Source of the DNA: Shewanella psychrophila
Lineage (GTDB): Bacteria > Pseudomonadota > Gammaproteobacteria > Enterobacterales > Shewanellaceae
NCBI RefSeq assembly: GCF_002005305.1
Contig: NZ_CP014782.1
Span: 3,472,001-3,536,000, forward strand
DNA length: 64,000 nucleotides
Direction: 5' to 3'
The translations under genes were made by a program, and so were the position numbers. The notes below the pieces were generated by a model, which had not been told where the DNA came from, searched no databases, and worked only from the letters and a program-made list of their open reading frames with translations. Below, piece by piece: positions 17,021 to 24,840 of the stretch; positions within the stretch are counted from its first letter, which is position 1, and every line of letters starts with the position of its first letter.

Positions 17021-18670
17021 ATGACGCTAAAAAGTATCAGACGAGCTTATCAAGTAATCAAGATAACCCTTCACTATGGGCTCGATGAGTTAATTCCTTC
17101 TAAAATGACTCCCTGGTATTTCAAACTACTGCGTAACTGTCTATTTTGGATTAGAAACCAGCACAAGAACAAGGTAGGTGGCGAACGTTTAAAGCTTGCC
17201 ATGCAAGAGCTGGGACCTGTATATATTAAGTTTGGCCAGATGCTTTCTACCAGACGCGATCTGCTTAGTGACGAGTGGGCCGAAGAATTGGCCATGCTGC
17301 AAGACAGGGTACCTCCCTTCGACTCGGCCATCGCCAGAGAGATGATCGAAGCAGAACTCGGCGCAACCATAGATACTTACTTCGAAGATTTTGATGACAC
17401 TCCATTGGCATCGGCTTCTATTTCACAGGTTCACACGGCAACGTTAAAGTCCAACGGCAAAGCTGTGGTGCTCAAGGTGTTGCGTCCCGATGTAGAGGAC
17501 CAGGTTCATGCAGACATTCAGCTGATGTCTCAAACCGCCAGTTTTCTCGAGACATTATTGGGTCATGGTAACCGGTTGCGTCCGGCCGAAGTAATCGAAG
17601 ATTACCGCACGACTATAGAAGGGGAGCTGAATCTCAAGTTAGAAGCCCTCAATGCCATCAGGCTTAGAAACAACTTCCTCGACTCGGGCTCCCTATACAT
17701 TCCCTATATGTATGAAGAACTCTGCTTCACACGTCTAATCGTGATGGAGCGGATTGACGGCATTCCTGTTTCAGATATGGCGGCATTGAAAGCCCAAGGC
17801 ACCAATCTTAAAAAGTTAGCCGAACGCGGTGTTGAACTATTTTTCACTCAGGTGTTTCGGGATAACTTCTTTCACGCCGATATGCATCCTGGCAACATAT
17901 TTGTCAGCCGAGAGCACCCGGACGATCCTTACTACATAGGATTGGATTGCGGCATCATGGGCACACTGACAGATGAAGATAAACGCTACCTAGCAGAGAA
18001 CTTCTTAGCCTTCTTTAATCGAGATTATCGCAGAATTGCTCAACTCTATATTGAGTCTGGCTGGGTCTCACCAGATACCGATATTGGCGCGTTCGAACAA
18101 GCCGTGAAAGTTGTTTGCGAGCCCATGTTTAACAAGCCATTAGATGAGATATCTTTTGGCCATGTGCTGCTAGAACTATTTCGCACGGCGAGACGCTTCG
18201 ACATGGTGGTTCAGCCTCAGCTTGTGTTGCTGGAAAAAACACTGCTTTATATCGAAGGTTTGGGACGTCAACTCTATCCTCAGCTGGATCTCTGGCAAAC
18301 CGCTAAGCCTTTCCTGGAAGATTGGATGTCTGAACAAGTCGGCCCCAAAGGAATGGCAAAGAAGATCAAACAAGAGATGCCCTATTGGATCGATAAACTA
18401 CCAGAACTTCCAGAGCTGGTGTACGACAATCTGAAAATGGGCAAAAACTTTGTCAAATCTCAGAACCAGATGCTTGCTCGCTACTTAACACAGCAGCAAA
18501 GATCCCATAAAAGTAACTATCTTTTGCTCACTTCCGCAGTTTTAGTGATCTGTGGCACTCTTTTGTTTAATCAAGGCGCTACACTATGGGCCTCTTATAC
18601 CTGCATCACCTCAGGCACCATACTCTGGCTGCTCGGATGGCGATCCAGGCCAAAGAATCGCAAATTTTAG
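17021..18670 (+). CDS. ubiB: Ubiquinone biosynthesis ATPase/kinase-like protein UbiB
   Basis: Member of the ABC1/ADCK/UbiB atypical kinase-like family needed for ubiquinone synthesis. The product is 549 residues, close to the E. coli length. Characteristic features are the KxGQ motif in YIKFGQMLSTRRDLL, the alanine-rich nucleotide loop SASISQVHTA, and the catalytic-like HADMHPGNIF followed by GLDCGIMG (DxG equivalent). Two C-terminal transmembrane helices (YLLLTSAVLVICGTLLF and the segment ending GTILWLLGW) anchor it in the inner membrane. It probably shares a transcript with ubiJ. Confidence 0.94.
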   Translation: MTLKSIRRAYQVIKITLHYGLDELIPSKMTPWYFKLLRNCLFWIRNQHKNKVGGERLKLAMQELGPVYIKFGQMLSTRRDLLSDEWAEELAMLQDRVPPFDSAIAREMIEAELGATIDTYFEDFDDTPLASASISQVHTATLKSNGKAVVLKVLRPDVEDQVHADIQLMSQTASFLETLLGHGNRLRPAEVIEDYRTTIEGELNLKLEALNAIRLRNNFLDSGSLYIPYMYEELCFTRLIVMERIDGIPVSDMAALKAQGTNLKKLAERGVELFFTQVFRDNFFHADMHPGNIFVSREHPDDPYYIGLDCGIMGTLTDEDKRYLAENFLAFFNRDYRRIAQLYIESGWVSPDTDIGAFEQAVKVVCEPMFNKPLDEISFGHVLLELFRTARRFDMVVQPQLVLLEKTLLYIEGLGRQLYPQLDLWQTAKPFLEDWMSEQVGPKGMAKKIKQEMPYWIDKLPELPELVYDNLKMGKNFVKSQNQMLARYLTQQQRSHKSNYLLLTSAVLVICGTLLFNQGATLWASYTCITSGTILWLLGWRSRPKNRKF

Positions 18671-18730
18671 CTAGCACTAATTAACGATAAGTTCATAATA
18701 GAACTATACACATTCTACGAGGTAAACGTC

Positions 18731-18970
18731 ATGGGTAACATGGGTATTTGGCAACTTCTGATCATAGCAGTGATCGTAATCTTATTATTTGGAACTAAGA
18801 AGTTACGTTCTCTAGGTGGTGATTTAGGCGGCGCAGTTAAAGGCTTCAAGAGCGCCATGTCTAGCGAAGACGAGAAGAAATCATTAGAAGAAAATAGCTC
18901 AGATGTAGCTAAAACTTCTGCAGCGGCTACTGAAAAGAAGCCGGAGTCAAAGGATAAAGAACAGGCGTAA
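18731..18970 (+). CDS. tatA: Sec-independent translocase subunit TatA
   Basis: Forms the variable-size pore of the twin-arginine translocase, which exports folded proteins across the inner membrane. The product is 79 residues: one N-terminal transmembrane helix (IWQLLIIAVIVILLF), the FGTKKLRSLGGDLGGAVKGFK amphipathic helix with the conserved FG pair, and a charged tail. The ATG at 18731 has GAGG upstream; the second ATG at 18740 is less well placed. It starts the tatABC group with a 6-bp gap to tatB. Confidence 0.95.
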   Translation: MGNMGIWQLLIIAVIVILLFGTKKLRSLGGDLGGAVKGFKSAMSSEDEKKSLEENSSDVAKTSAAATEKKPESKDKEQA

Positions 18971-18976
18971 CTCCTT

Positions 18977-19384
18977 ATGTTCGACGGTATCGGCTTTATG
19001 GAGCTATTGTTGATCGGTATTTTAGGGCTGGTAGTACTCGGCCCTGAAAGACTTCCGGTAGCAGTCCGCTCAATTACAGGTTGGATCCGCGCCATGAAAA
19101 AAATGGCGAATTCAGTGAAAGATGAACTCGAGCAGGAGCTTAAAATTGAGCAACTGCATTCAGATCTAAAAAAGGCTGAAAACCAGGGTTTAAAAAATCT
19201 TTCTCCCGAGTTACAGGATTCTATCGATCAATTAAAAGATGCAGCTCAATCAGTTAATCGTCCCTATAAGGTAGAAGAAACGCCTTCGGCTAGCACCAAT
19301 GCAGCCGCAGATCCTACACCTTCGAAGACAAGCAAAACTGAGACTAGCTCAACTAGCTCAAACACTGAAAAACCTAACGGGTAG
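18977..19384 (+). CDS. tatB: Sec-independent translocase subunit TatB
   Basis: TatB pairs with TatC to recognise twin-arginine signal peptides. The product is 135 residues: short N-terminus, one transmembrane helix (ELLLIGILGLVVLGPERLP with the conserved E and GPERLP), an amphipathic helix, and a long Ser/Thr/Pro-rich tail (SKTETSSTSSNTEKP). The gap to tatC is 3 bp, indicating translational coupling. Confidence 0.95.
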   Translation: MFDGIGFMELLLIGILGLVVLGPERLPVAVRSITGWIRAMKKMANSVKDELEQELKIEQLHSDLKKAENQGLKNLSPELQDSIDQLKDAAQSVNRPYKVEETPSASTNAAADPTPSKTSKTETSSTSSNTEKPNG

Positions 19385-19387
19385 TCC

Positions 19388-20158
19388 ATGTCGCAACAGC
19401 AGCCCCTTATCAGTCATCTACTCGAACTACGCACCCGCTTGCTTCACGCAGTCGGCAGTGTACTTGTGGTTTTTGCCTGTCTGGCCTATTGGTCAAATGA
19501 TATTTATCACTATATGGCAACGCCTCTGATGCAGGCTCTGCCTGAATCCAGTAGCATGATTGCAACCGATGTTGCAGCGCCCTTCTTCGCGCCCTTTAAG
19601 CTAACTCTGGTTTTATCTTTCTTCATCGCCATTCCCTATGTCTTATATCAAATCTGGTCATTTATCGCACCAGGCCTGTATAAGCATGAAAAGCGCTTGA
19701 TGATGCCTCTACTCGCCAGTAGTACACTCCTATTTTACCTGGGAATAGCCTTCTCTTATTATGTTGTTTTTCCTGTGGTATTTGGATTTTTTGCCAACGT
19801 AGCCCCAGAAGGCGTTCAGGTGGCAACAGACATCAGCAGCTATCTAAGCTTCGTACTTAAACTCTTCTTCGCCTTCGGCTTAGCCTTTGAGATCCCCATC
19901 GCGGTGATTTTGCTCTGTTGGGCGGGTGTTACTACGCCGGATGAGCTCAAAGCTAAACGTCCTTATATCGTAGTCGGTGCCTTCGTTCTAGGCATGTTAC
20001 TGACACCACCAGACATCATTTCTCAAACGATGTTGGCAGTTCCTATGCTGATATTATTTGAAGGGGGATTGATTGCAGCTCGTTTCTACAGTAAAAAGGA
20101 CGATGAAGAAGACGATGAGCAAGAAAAACAGGATGAACCTGGCCAGGAAACTAAATAA
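19388..20158 (+). CDS. tatC: Sec-independent translocase subunit TatC
   Basis: Signal-peptide receptor of the Tat system. The product is 256 residues with six predicted transmembrane helices. Conserved N-terminal SHLLELRTRLL, the periplasmic loop with PFFAPFKL, and FAFGLAFEIP are visible. The C-terminal cytoplasmic tail is strongly acidic (KKDDEEDDEQEKQDEPGQE), longer than in some relatives. It closes the tatABC unit. Confidence 0.95.
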   Translation: MSQQQPLISHLLELRTRLLHAVGSVLVVFACLAYWSNDIYHYMATPLMQALPESSSMIATDVAAPFFAPFKLTLVLSFFIAIPYVLYQIWSFIAPGLYKHEKRLMMPLLASSTLLFYLGIAFSYYVVFPVVFGFFANVAPEGVQVATDISSYLSFVLKLFFAFGLAFEIPIAVILLCWAGVTTPDELKAKRPYIVVGAFVLGMLLTPPDIISQTMLAVPMLILFEGGLIAARFYSKKDDEEDDEQEKQDEPGQETK

Positions 20159-20213
20159 GCAATAGCCGATTAGTTAGACATGGCGCGCTCAAATATCATA
20201 AGGGAAAATATTA

Positions 20214-20750
20214 ATGCGCATAAGTTGGATTACCGCAGCAGCGATACTCGTATCGACACAAGCTACAGCAGGCCTAGAACAAGACCTGCTGTCCTGTAGC
20301 GCCAAGGCGGATAAATTAGATCGCTTGATCTGTTATGACCAGATATCAGCAAGCGTCAAGAGTGCGTCAAAAGTCACGAATAGCATATCACCGAGTACTG
20401 CACCAGCCACAACAGTTGTAGCGACGACGAGTGTGGCCGCAACATCTCAATCTGTAACTGCGATACCTACCACGCTTCCCGCTAACATCGAAGATGATTT
20501 TGGAAACCTTAAGAAAAAAGAAGGTGAAGCAGTTAAAAAAATCTTTTTAGAAGTCGATACGATTAAAAAAGATGTGTATGGGGCACTAAGAATAACTTTT
20601 AAGAATAGCCAAGTTTGGAAACAAACTGAGAGTAAACGCTTCAAGTTAGAATCAGGTCAAACTGTATATATTGAAAAAGGTGCTTTTGGAGCATTCTATT
20701 TGGGAGTAAAAGACAGAAACTCCACAATTAAGGTGAAACGCCTAAAGTAA
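20214..20750 (+). CDS. Secreted protein with paired cysteines, unknown function
   Basis: 178 residues starting with a signal peptide (MRISWITAAAILVSTQATA, cleavage after Ala19). The mature start holds LLSCSAKADKLDRLICYDQ, with C28 and C40 about a helix apart. This C-x11-C pattern with LDRL.CYD recurs in small periplasmic proteins, including VasI-like proteins of type VI secretion clusters, but no other such genes are near. A Ser/Thr/Ala-rich linker (about 48-85) leads to a basic beta-rich C-terminal domain. The stop overlaps the tatD ATG by one base (TAATG), so the two are translationally coupled. Function unknown. Confidence 0.6.
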   Translation: MRISWITAAAILVSTQATAGLEQDLLSCSAKADKLDRLICYDQISASVKSASKVTNSISPSTAPATTVVATTSVAATSQSVTAIPTTLPANIEDDFGNLKKKEGEAVKKIFLEVDTIKKDVYGALRITFKNSQVWKQTESKRFKLESGQTVYIEKGAFGAFYLGVKDRNSTIKVKRLK

Positions 20751-21589
20751 TGTCTAAATATATAGATATCGCTGTCAATCTCATTGGCAGCGCCCTTGAA
20801 AAAAATATTGATGATGTAATTCAAGATGCGGCGGCCCAAGGGGTATCGCCGCTTATTGTTATTGGTAGCGAACTCCATGAAAGCGAGCAAGCGATAACAT
20901 GTTGCCAGCAATATCCAAAGCAGCTCTACTGCACCGCAGGTGTACACCCTCACCATGCTAGCGAATGGCAGGCCAAAAGTAGTGAACAGCTTAAACGACT
21001 CACCGCACAGCCTCAGGTTGTTGCCGTCGGCGAATGTGGCTTAGACTACAATCGTGACTTTTCTCCCAGACCCATGCAAAGAAAGGCCTTCGAAGCACAA
21101 CTCGCTCTAGCTGCGGAGTTAAAAATGCCGGTACTTATGCATGAACGCGATGCCCATGAAGACTTCTTAGCTATTTTAAAAGAATATCGCTCTTCTCTAC
21201 CCGGTGCGTTATTGCACTGCTTTACCGGCAACAGGCAAAGCATGCAAGCCTATCTGGCTTTAGATCTTCATCTGGGGATCACTGGCTGGGTGTGCGATGA
21301 ACGCAGGGGTCAGGAACTAGCCGAATTGGTGATCGAAATTCCTGACAACAGAATTCTTATCGAGACTGATAGCCCATACTTACTGCCACGTAGCATGCGG
21401 CCTAAGCCTAAGTCGAGTAAGAATAAGCCTCAATACCTGCCCTATATATCTGCATATATCGCAGATCTCAGAGGACAAAGTCACGAAAAGTTTGCCCAAC
21501 GCGTCTATGAAAATAGTGTCGCCTTCTTTGGTCTGAATAAGCGACATGCTGTCGAAGTAGAGCTCAGTGAACCCCATGAAACATCTTAG
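20750..21589 (+). CDS. tatD: TatD-family metal-dependent DNase
   Basis: TatD is a 3'-5' exonuclease of the amidohydrolase/TIM-barrel fold, acting in DNA repair and perhaps in quality control of Tat substrates. The product is 279 residues. Metal ligands are visible in CTAGVHPHHA, VGECGLDYNRD, LMHERDAHED, LLHCFTG and LIETDSPYL. The usual N-terminal HxH metal motif appears altered to IAVNLIGSALE, lacking the histidine pair of the shorter TatD relatives but matching the TatD subgroup (D-I-x-V-N-L). It follows the tat genes directly and overlaps the next gene by 23 bp. Confidence 0.88.
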   Translation: MSKYIDIAVNLIGSALEKNIDDVIQDAAAQGVSPLIVIGSELHESEQAITCCQQYPKQLYCTAGVHPHHASEWQAKSSEQLKRLTAQPQVVAVGECGLDYNRDFSPRPMQRKAFEAQLALAAELKMPVLMHERDAHEDFLAILKEYRSSLPGALLHCFTGNRQSMQAYLALDLHLGITGWVCDERRGQELAELVIEIPDNRILIETDSPYLLPRSMRPKPKSSKNKPQYLPYISAYIADLRGQSHEKFAQRVYENSVAFFGLNKRHAVEVELSEPHETS

Positions 21590-23441
21590 CTTTATTTTCA
21601 TCAGCTTCACTTTAATCTTCTGTGCTCAGCTTCGTGCTGAAACCATACTCGCCGTTGGAGATGATGAGGGAGCCCTGGAACTAGCACACTGGCTCTATTA
21701 CACTCCCGCAAAAAATGCTGACAATATAAACTCAGTTCAAAACCTAGACTCAAATCAGTGGCAGCGCTTAACTCCCGCCTATAACAACCGAATAGGTGTA
21801 GAAGCATTTTGGGTTAAGTTCAGTATTTATAATTCTAAAGAAATACCAATAGACCGTATCCTGTCGTTAGCCAACCCTCATATCGACCTCGTTTATCTCT
21901 ATCACGGGGTGAGAGGTAAATTAATTGATAAGATAGTAATGGGTGACAGCCTCCCCTTTACAGAAAGGCCTGTAATAAACAACCACTTTATTTACCCTTT
22001 TCAGCTTGAACCTGATGCCTTACATACTTTTTATTTAAAGATAGAGACCGAAGGCAGCGCGTCATTGCCTTTGAGTCTGTCATCACCAAAATCATTTGCG
22101 AAAGATATCGAGTCCAGCTCACTAATCAACGGATTTCAGTTAGGCGCTCTCACCGCAATCGGATTGTTTAGTTTGTTTATCGCCATCAGTTCACGTTCAT
22201 TTAGCTATAGTTATTATTCAGGCTACGTATTATCAGTCACACTGTTAGTCGCGACCCTCCACGGATTTGCATTTAGATTTCTCTGGCCACAATGGCCTTT
22301 ACTGCAAAAGTACATGATCCCATTTCTCATTCCTACGGCGATATTTTTTGCTCTTTTGTTTACCGAGAAAGTTTTACAGCTTAAATACCATAATCTACAC
22401 ATGCTCAGACTCTGCCGATATAGCGGTGGATTAGCTGTAATACTGGCGTTAGTGACACCTTTTTTAAATTACGCACTGGCTTTATATATCAATATAATTA
22501 CTGTACTGATTGTGACGGTTCTCTTGATGATCATGGCCGTCATTCAAGCACTTAAAGGCCACAAACTCGCTAAGCTGTACACCTTAGCCTGGAGCGGCAT
22601 GTTAGTTGGTTCGTTCATGACCAGTGCCATGTATTTAGGGTTAATCGAGCTGCCCATCTCACATTTAACTCCTTTAATTTTGGGACTGTTATTCGAGATT
22701 GTCTTTATGGCTGCAGTACTGGCCATCAGATACAACGATGAGCGCAAGGCTAAACTGAAGATTCAGCAAGAAGCTGTGATTCAGGCTCAACATGCCCGTG
22801 AGACGCGAGAGCAGGCCCTGAAAGTTGAAGCTGAGAGTAATGAAAAGCTAGAGAAAATGGTGCAAGAAAGAACTCTTGAGCTAGAAATAGCCCTACGAGA
22901 ACTCAACGAGGCCAATCAAAAGCTCACCGAACAAGCCACCATAGATAGCCTGACCGGAGTCAAGAATCGAGCGGCATTTGATAAGCGTTTACTCGCAGAG
23001 GGACGTCTCAGCCGACGGCAGCAAACACCTATGGCGCTATTGATGTTAGATATCGATCGCTTCAAGTCCATCAATGATAATTATGGCCACCTTGCAGGGG
23101 ATCAAACCCTGAGATTAATCGCGCAAACACTAAAAGAAAAATTAAAACGTCCGGGAGATCTGGTATCACGTTTTGGCGGAGAAGAGTTTGCTATCATACT
23201 GCCCAATACTGGTGAGGAGGGTGCTGTGCAAGTTGCGGAGCAGATCAGACAAACGATTTGTAAACTGCCCATCAGTTGGAAAAATCACGCCATACCACTG
23301 ACGATAAGTATCGGTGTTAGTACCGAAATCATCAACAGGGAGCTAGATCCAACTAAATTACTCGATCAAGCAGACAAGGCTCTCTACCGCGCTAAAAACG
23401 AAGGAAGAAACCGAGTCATGGTGTATACCGAATCCCTTTAA
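21567..23441 (+). CDS. Diguanylate cyclase with 7TMR-DISM sensor
   Basis: Predicted cyclic-di-GMP synthase of 624 residues. It has a signal peptide (to about residue 24); a periplasmic 7TMR-DISM extracellular domain 2 (about 40-175, with FWVKFSIYNS and a beta-rich fold); seven membrane helices (about 185-390); a coiled coil (about 395-455); and a GGDEF domain (about 458-624). The active-site loop is GGEEF at 537-541. The inhibitory I-site RPGD lies exactly five residues before it (528-531), so product inhibition is expected. An alternative start is the ATG at 21576. It overlaps the 3' end of tatD. The ligand, often a carbohydrate for this sensor type, is unknown. Confidence 0.88.
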   Translation: MNPMKHLSFIFISFTLIFCAQLRAETILAVGDDEGALELAHWLYYTPAKNADNINSVQNLDSNQWQRLTPAYNNRIGVEAFWVKFSIYNSKEIPIDRILSLANPHIDLVYLYHGVRGKLIDKIVMGDSLPFTERPVINNHFIYPFQLEPDALHTFYLKIETEGSASLPLSLSSPKSFAKDIESSSLINGFQLGALTAIGLFSLFIAISSRSFSYSYYSGYVLSVTLLVATLHGFAFRFLWPQWPLLQKYMIPFLIPTAIFFALLFTEKVLQLKYHNLHMLRLCRYSGGLAVILALVTPFLNYALALYINIITVLIVTVLLMIMAVIQALKGHKLAKLYTLAWSGMLVGSFMTSAMYLGLIELPISHLTPLILGLLFEIVFMAAVLAIRYNDERKAKLKIQQEAVIQAQHARETREQALKVEAESNEKLEKMVQERTLELEIALRELNEANQKLTEQATIDSLTGVKNRAAFDKRLLAEGRLSRRQQTPMALLMLDIDRFKSINDNYGHLAGDQTLRLIAQTLKEKLKRPGDLVSRFGGEEFAIILPNTGEEGAVQVAEQIRQTICKLPISWKNHAIPLTISIGVSTEIINRELDPTKLLDQADKALYRAKNEGRNRVMVYTESL

Positions 23442-23530
23442 GTCACAATTATCAGCAACACTCAGAAAAACTATTAGTTAGTGGCTATTCCACACTGAAG
23501 ATTATCTGAGTAATTAGTTAGGAGTCGAAA

Positions 23531-24547
23531 GTGAATATAATTACCAGTGCTTTTCCTCAGCGCAGAATGCGCCGCATGCGTAAACACGATTTCAGCCGCC
23601 GCTTAATGGCCGAAAATACCCTCTCGGTAAATGATTTAATCTATCCAATGTTTGTGCTTGAAGGCAATAATCGCACCGAGACCATTGCCTCTATGCCCGG
23701 TATCGAGCGTTACTCTATAGATCTCTTGCTTAAAGAAGCTGAAGAGCTCGTCGAATTAGGTATCCCATTAGTCGCCCTCTTCCCGGTCACTCCAGCAGAG
23801 AAAAAGACTCTACTAGCGGAAGAAGCTTACAATGCCGATGCCTTGGTTCAACGTGCCGTACGCGCGCTAAAAGAAGCCTTCCCCGAGCTAGGTGTGATGA
23901 CTGATGTGGCTCTGGATCCATTTACTACCCATGGCCAAGACGGGATCATAGACGAAGACGGCTATATTCTTAACGACATCACCACTGAAATCTTAGTCAA
24001 ACAAGCCCTCTCCCATGCCGAAGCGGGTGCCGATATTATCGCACCGTCAGACATGATGGATGGCCGTATCGGTGCTATCCGTCAGGCATTAGAAGAAGCC
24101 GGCCACGTTAACACTCAGATCATGGCATATTCGGCTAAGTACTCCTCTAGCTACTATGGCCCTTTCCGTGACGCTGTCGGCTCTGCTGGTAATCTCAAGG
24201 GTGGCAATAAACATAGCTACCAGATGGATCCAGCTAATAGTGATGAGGCTCTTCACGAAGTGGCACTTGATATTCAGGAAGGTGCCGATATGGTCATGGT
24301 CAAGCCTGGTATGCCTTACCTTGACATAGTCACACGAGTTAAGCGTGAATTGGCCGTACCAACCTTCGCCTATCAGGTCAGTGGTGAATATGCCATGCAC
24401 ATGGCTGCCATTGAGAATGGTTGGTTAGCCGAGAAAGCCATAGTGATGGAGTCGCTGCTTTGCTTCAAACGCGCCGGAGCCAACGGCGTGCTAACTTATT
24501 TTGCTAAGCGAGCCGCACAATGGCTGAAAGAGGATGCTGTTAAGTAA
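23531..24547 (+). CDS. hemB: Delta-aminolevulinic acid dehydratase (porphobilinogen synthase)
   Basis: Condenses two 5-aminolevulinate molecules to porphobilinogen in haem synthesis. The product is 338 residues from a GTG at 23531, with AGGAG at about 23520-23524. Active-site lysines lie in AYSAKYSS and MVKPGMPYLD. The metal loop reads DVALDPFTTHGQDG, with aspartates where zinc enzymes such as E. coli HemB have cysteines. It therefore belongs to the zinc-independent, magnesium-using type known from Pseudomonas aeruginosa. Monocistronic with a clear terminator 3'. Haem supply fits the cytochrome-rich respiration of this group. Confidence 0.95.
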   Translation: MNIITSAFPQRRMRRMRKHDFSRRLMAENTLSVNDLIYPMFVLEGNNRTETIASMPGIERYSIDLLLKEAEELVELGIPLVALFPVTPAEKKTLLAEEAYNADALVQRAVRALKEAFPELGVMTDVALDPFTTHGQDGIIDEDGYILNDITTEILVKQALSHAEAGADIIAPSDMMDGRIGAIRQALEEAGHVNTQIMAYSAKYSSSYYGPFRDAVGSAGNLKGGNKHSYQMDPANSDEALHEVALDIQEGADMVMVKPGMPYLDIVTRVKRELAVPTFAYQVSGEYAMHMAAIENGWLAEKAIVMESLLCFKRAGANGVLTYFAKRAAQWLKEDAVK

Positions 24548-24586
24548 TCTAGAAAACAGCTACAGCTTACTTTGCCACTTAGTATA

Positions 24587-24610
24587 AAGCCGCTTAACGC
24601 GGCTTTTTTG
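24587..24610 (+). terminator. Intrinsic terminator after hemB
   Basis: Stem AAGCCGC (24587-24593), loop TTAAC, GCGGCTT (24599-24605), followed by a T-run to 24610. Confidence 0.85.
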
Positions 24611-24738
24611 TTTTCAGAGCATGCTAAAACAGGTAATCAGTCTACTCATGCTACCCTTCCCGACATTTATCCCCAATTAGCAATTGCTTAAAGACAACCA
24701 ACGCTCCCCAACATCTCACATCAAACCAGCCAAAAAGA

Positions 24739-24766
24739 TTGCAATATTGATAACAAACAATAAAAT
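24739..24766 (+). promoter_or_regulatory. Candidate promoter of the giant-protein operon
   Basis: TTGCAA (24739-24744), 16-bp spacer, TAAAAT (24761-24766), in an AT-rich region 75 bases before the start. AAGGAAG just upstream of the ATG at 24841 is the ribosome-binding site. The promoter call is by eye only. Confidence 0.4.
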
Positions 24767-24840
24767 ATACCGTAACAAATTCTCATTTGTATATTTTCAC
24801 TTTTCTACGACAAAATCCAGATTGAATAAGGAAGTTAAGC

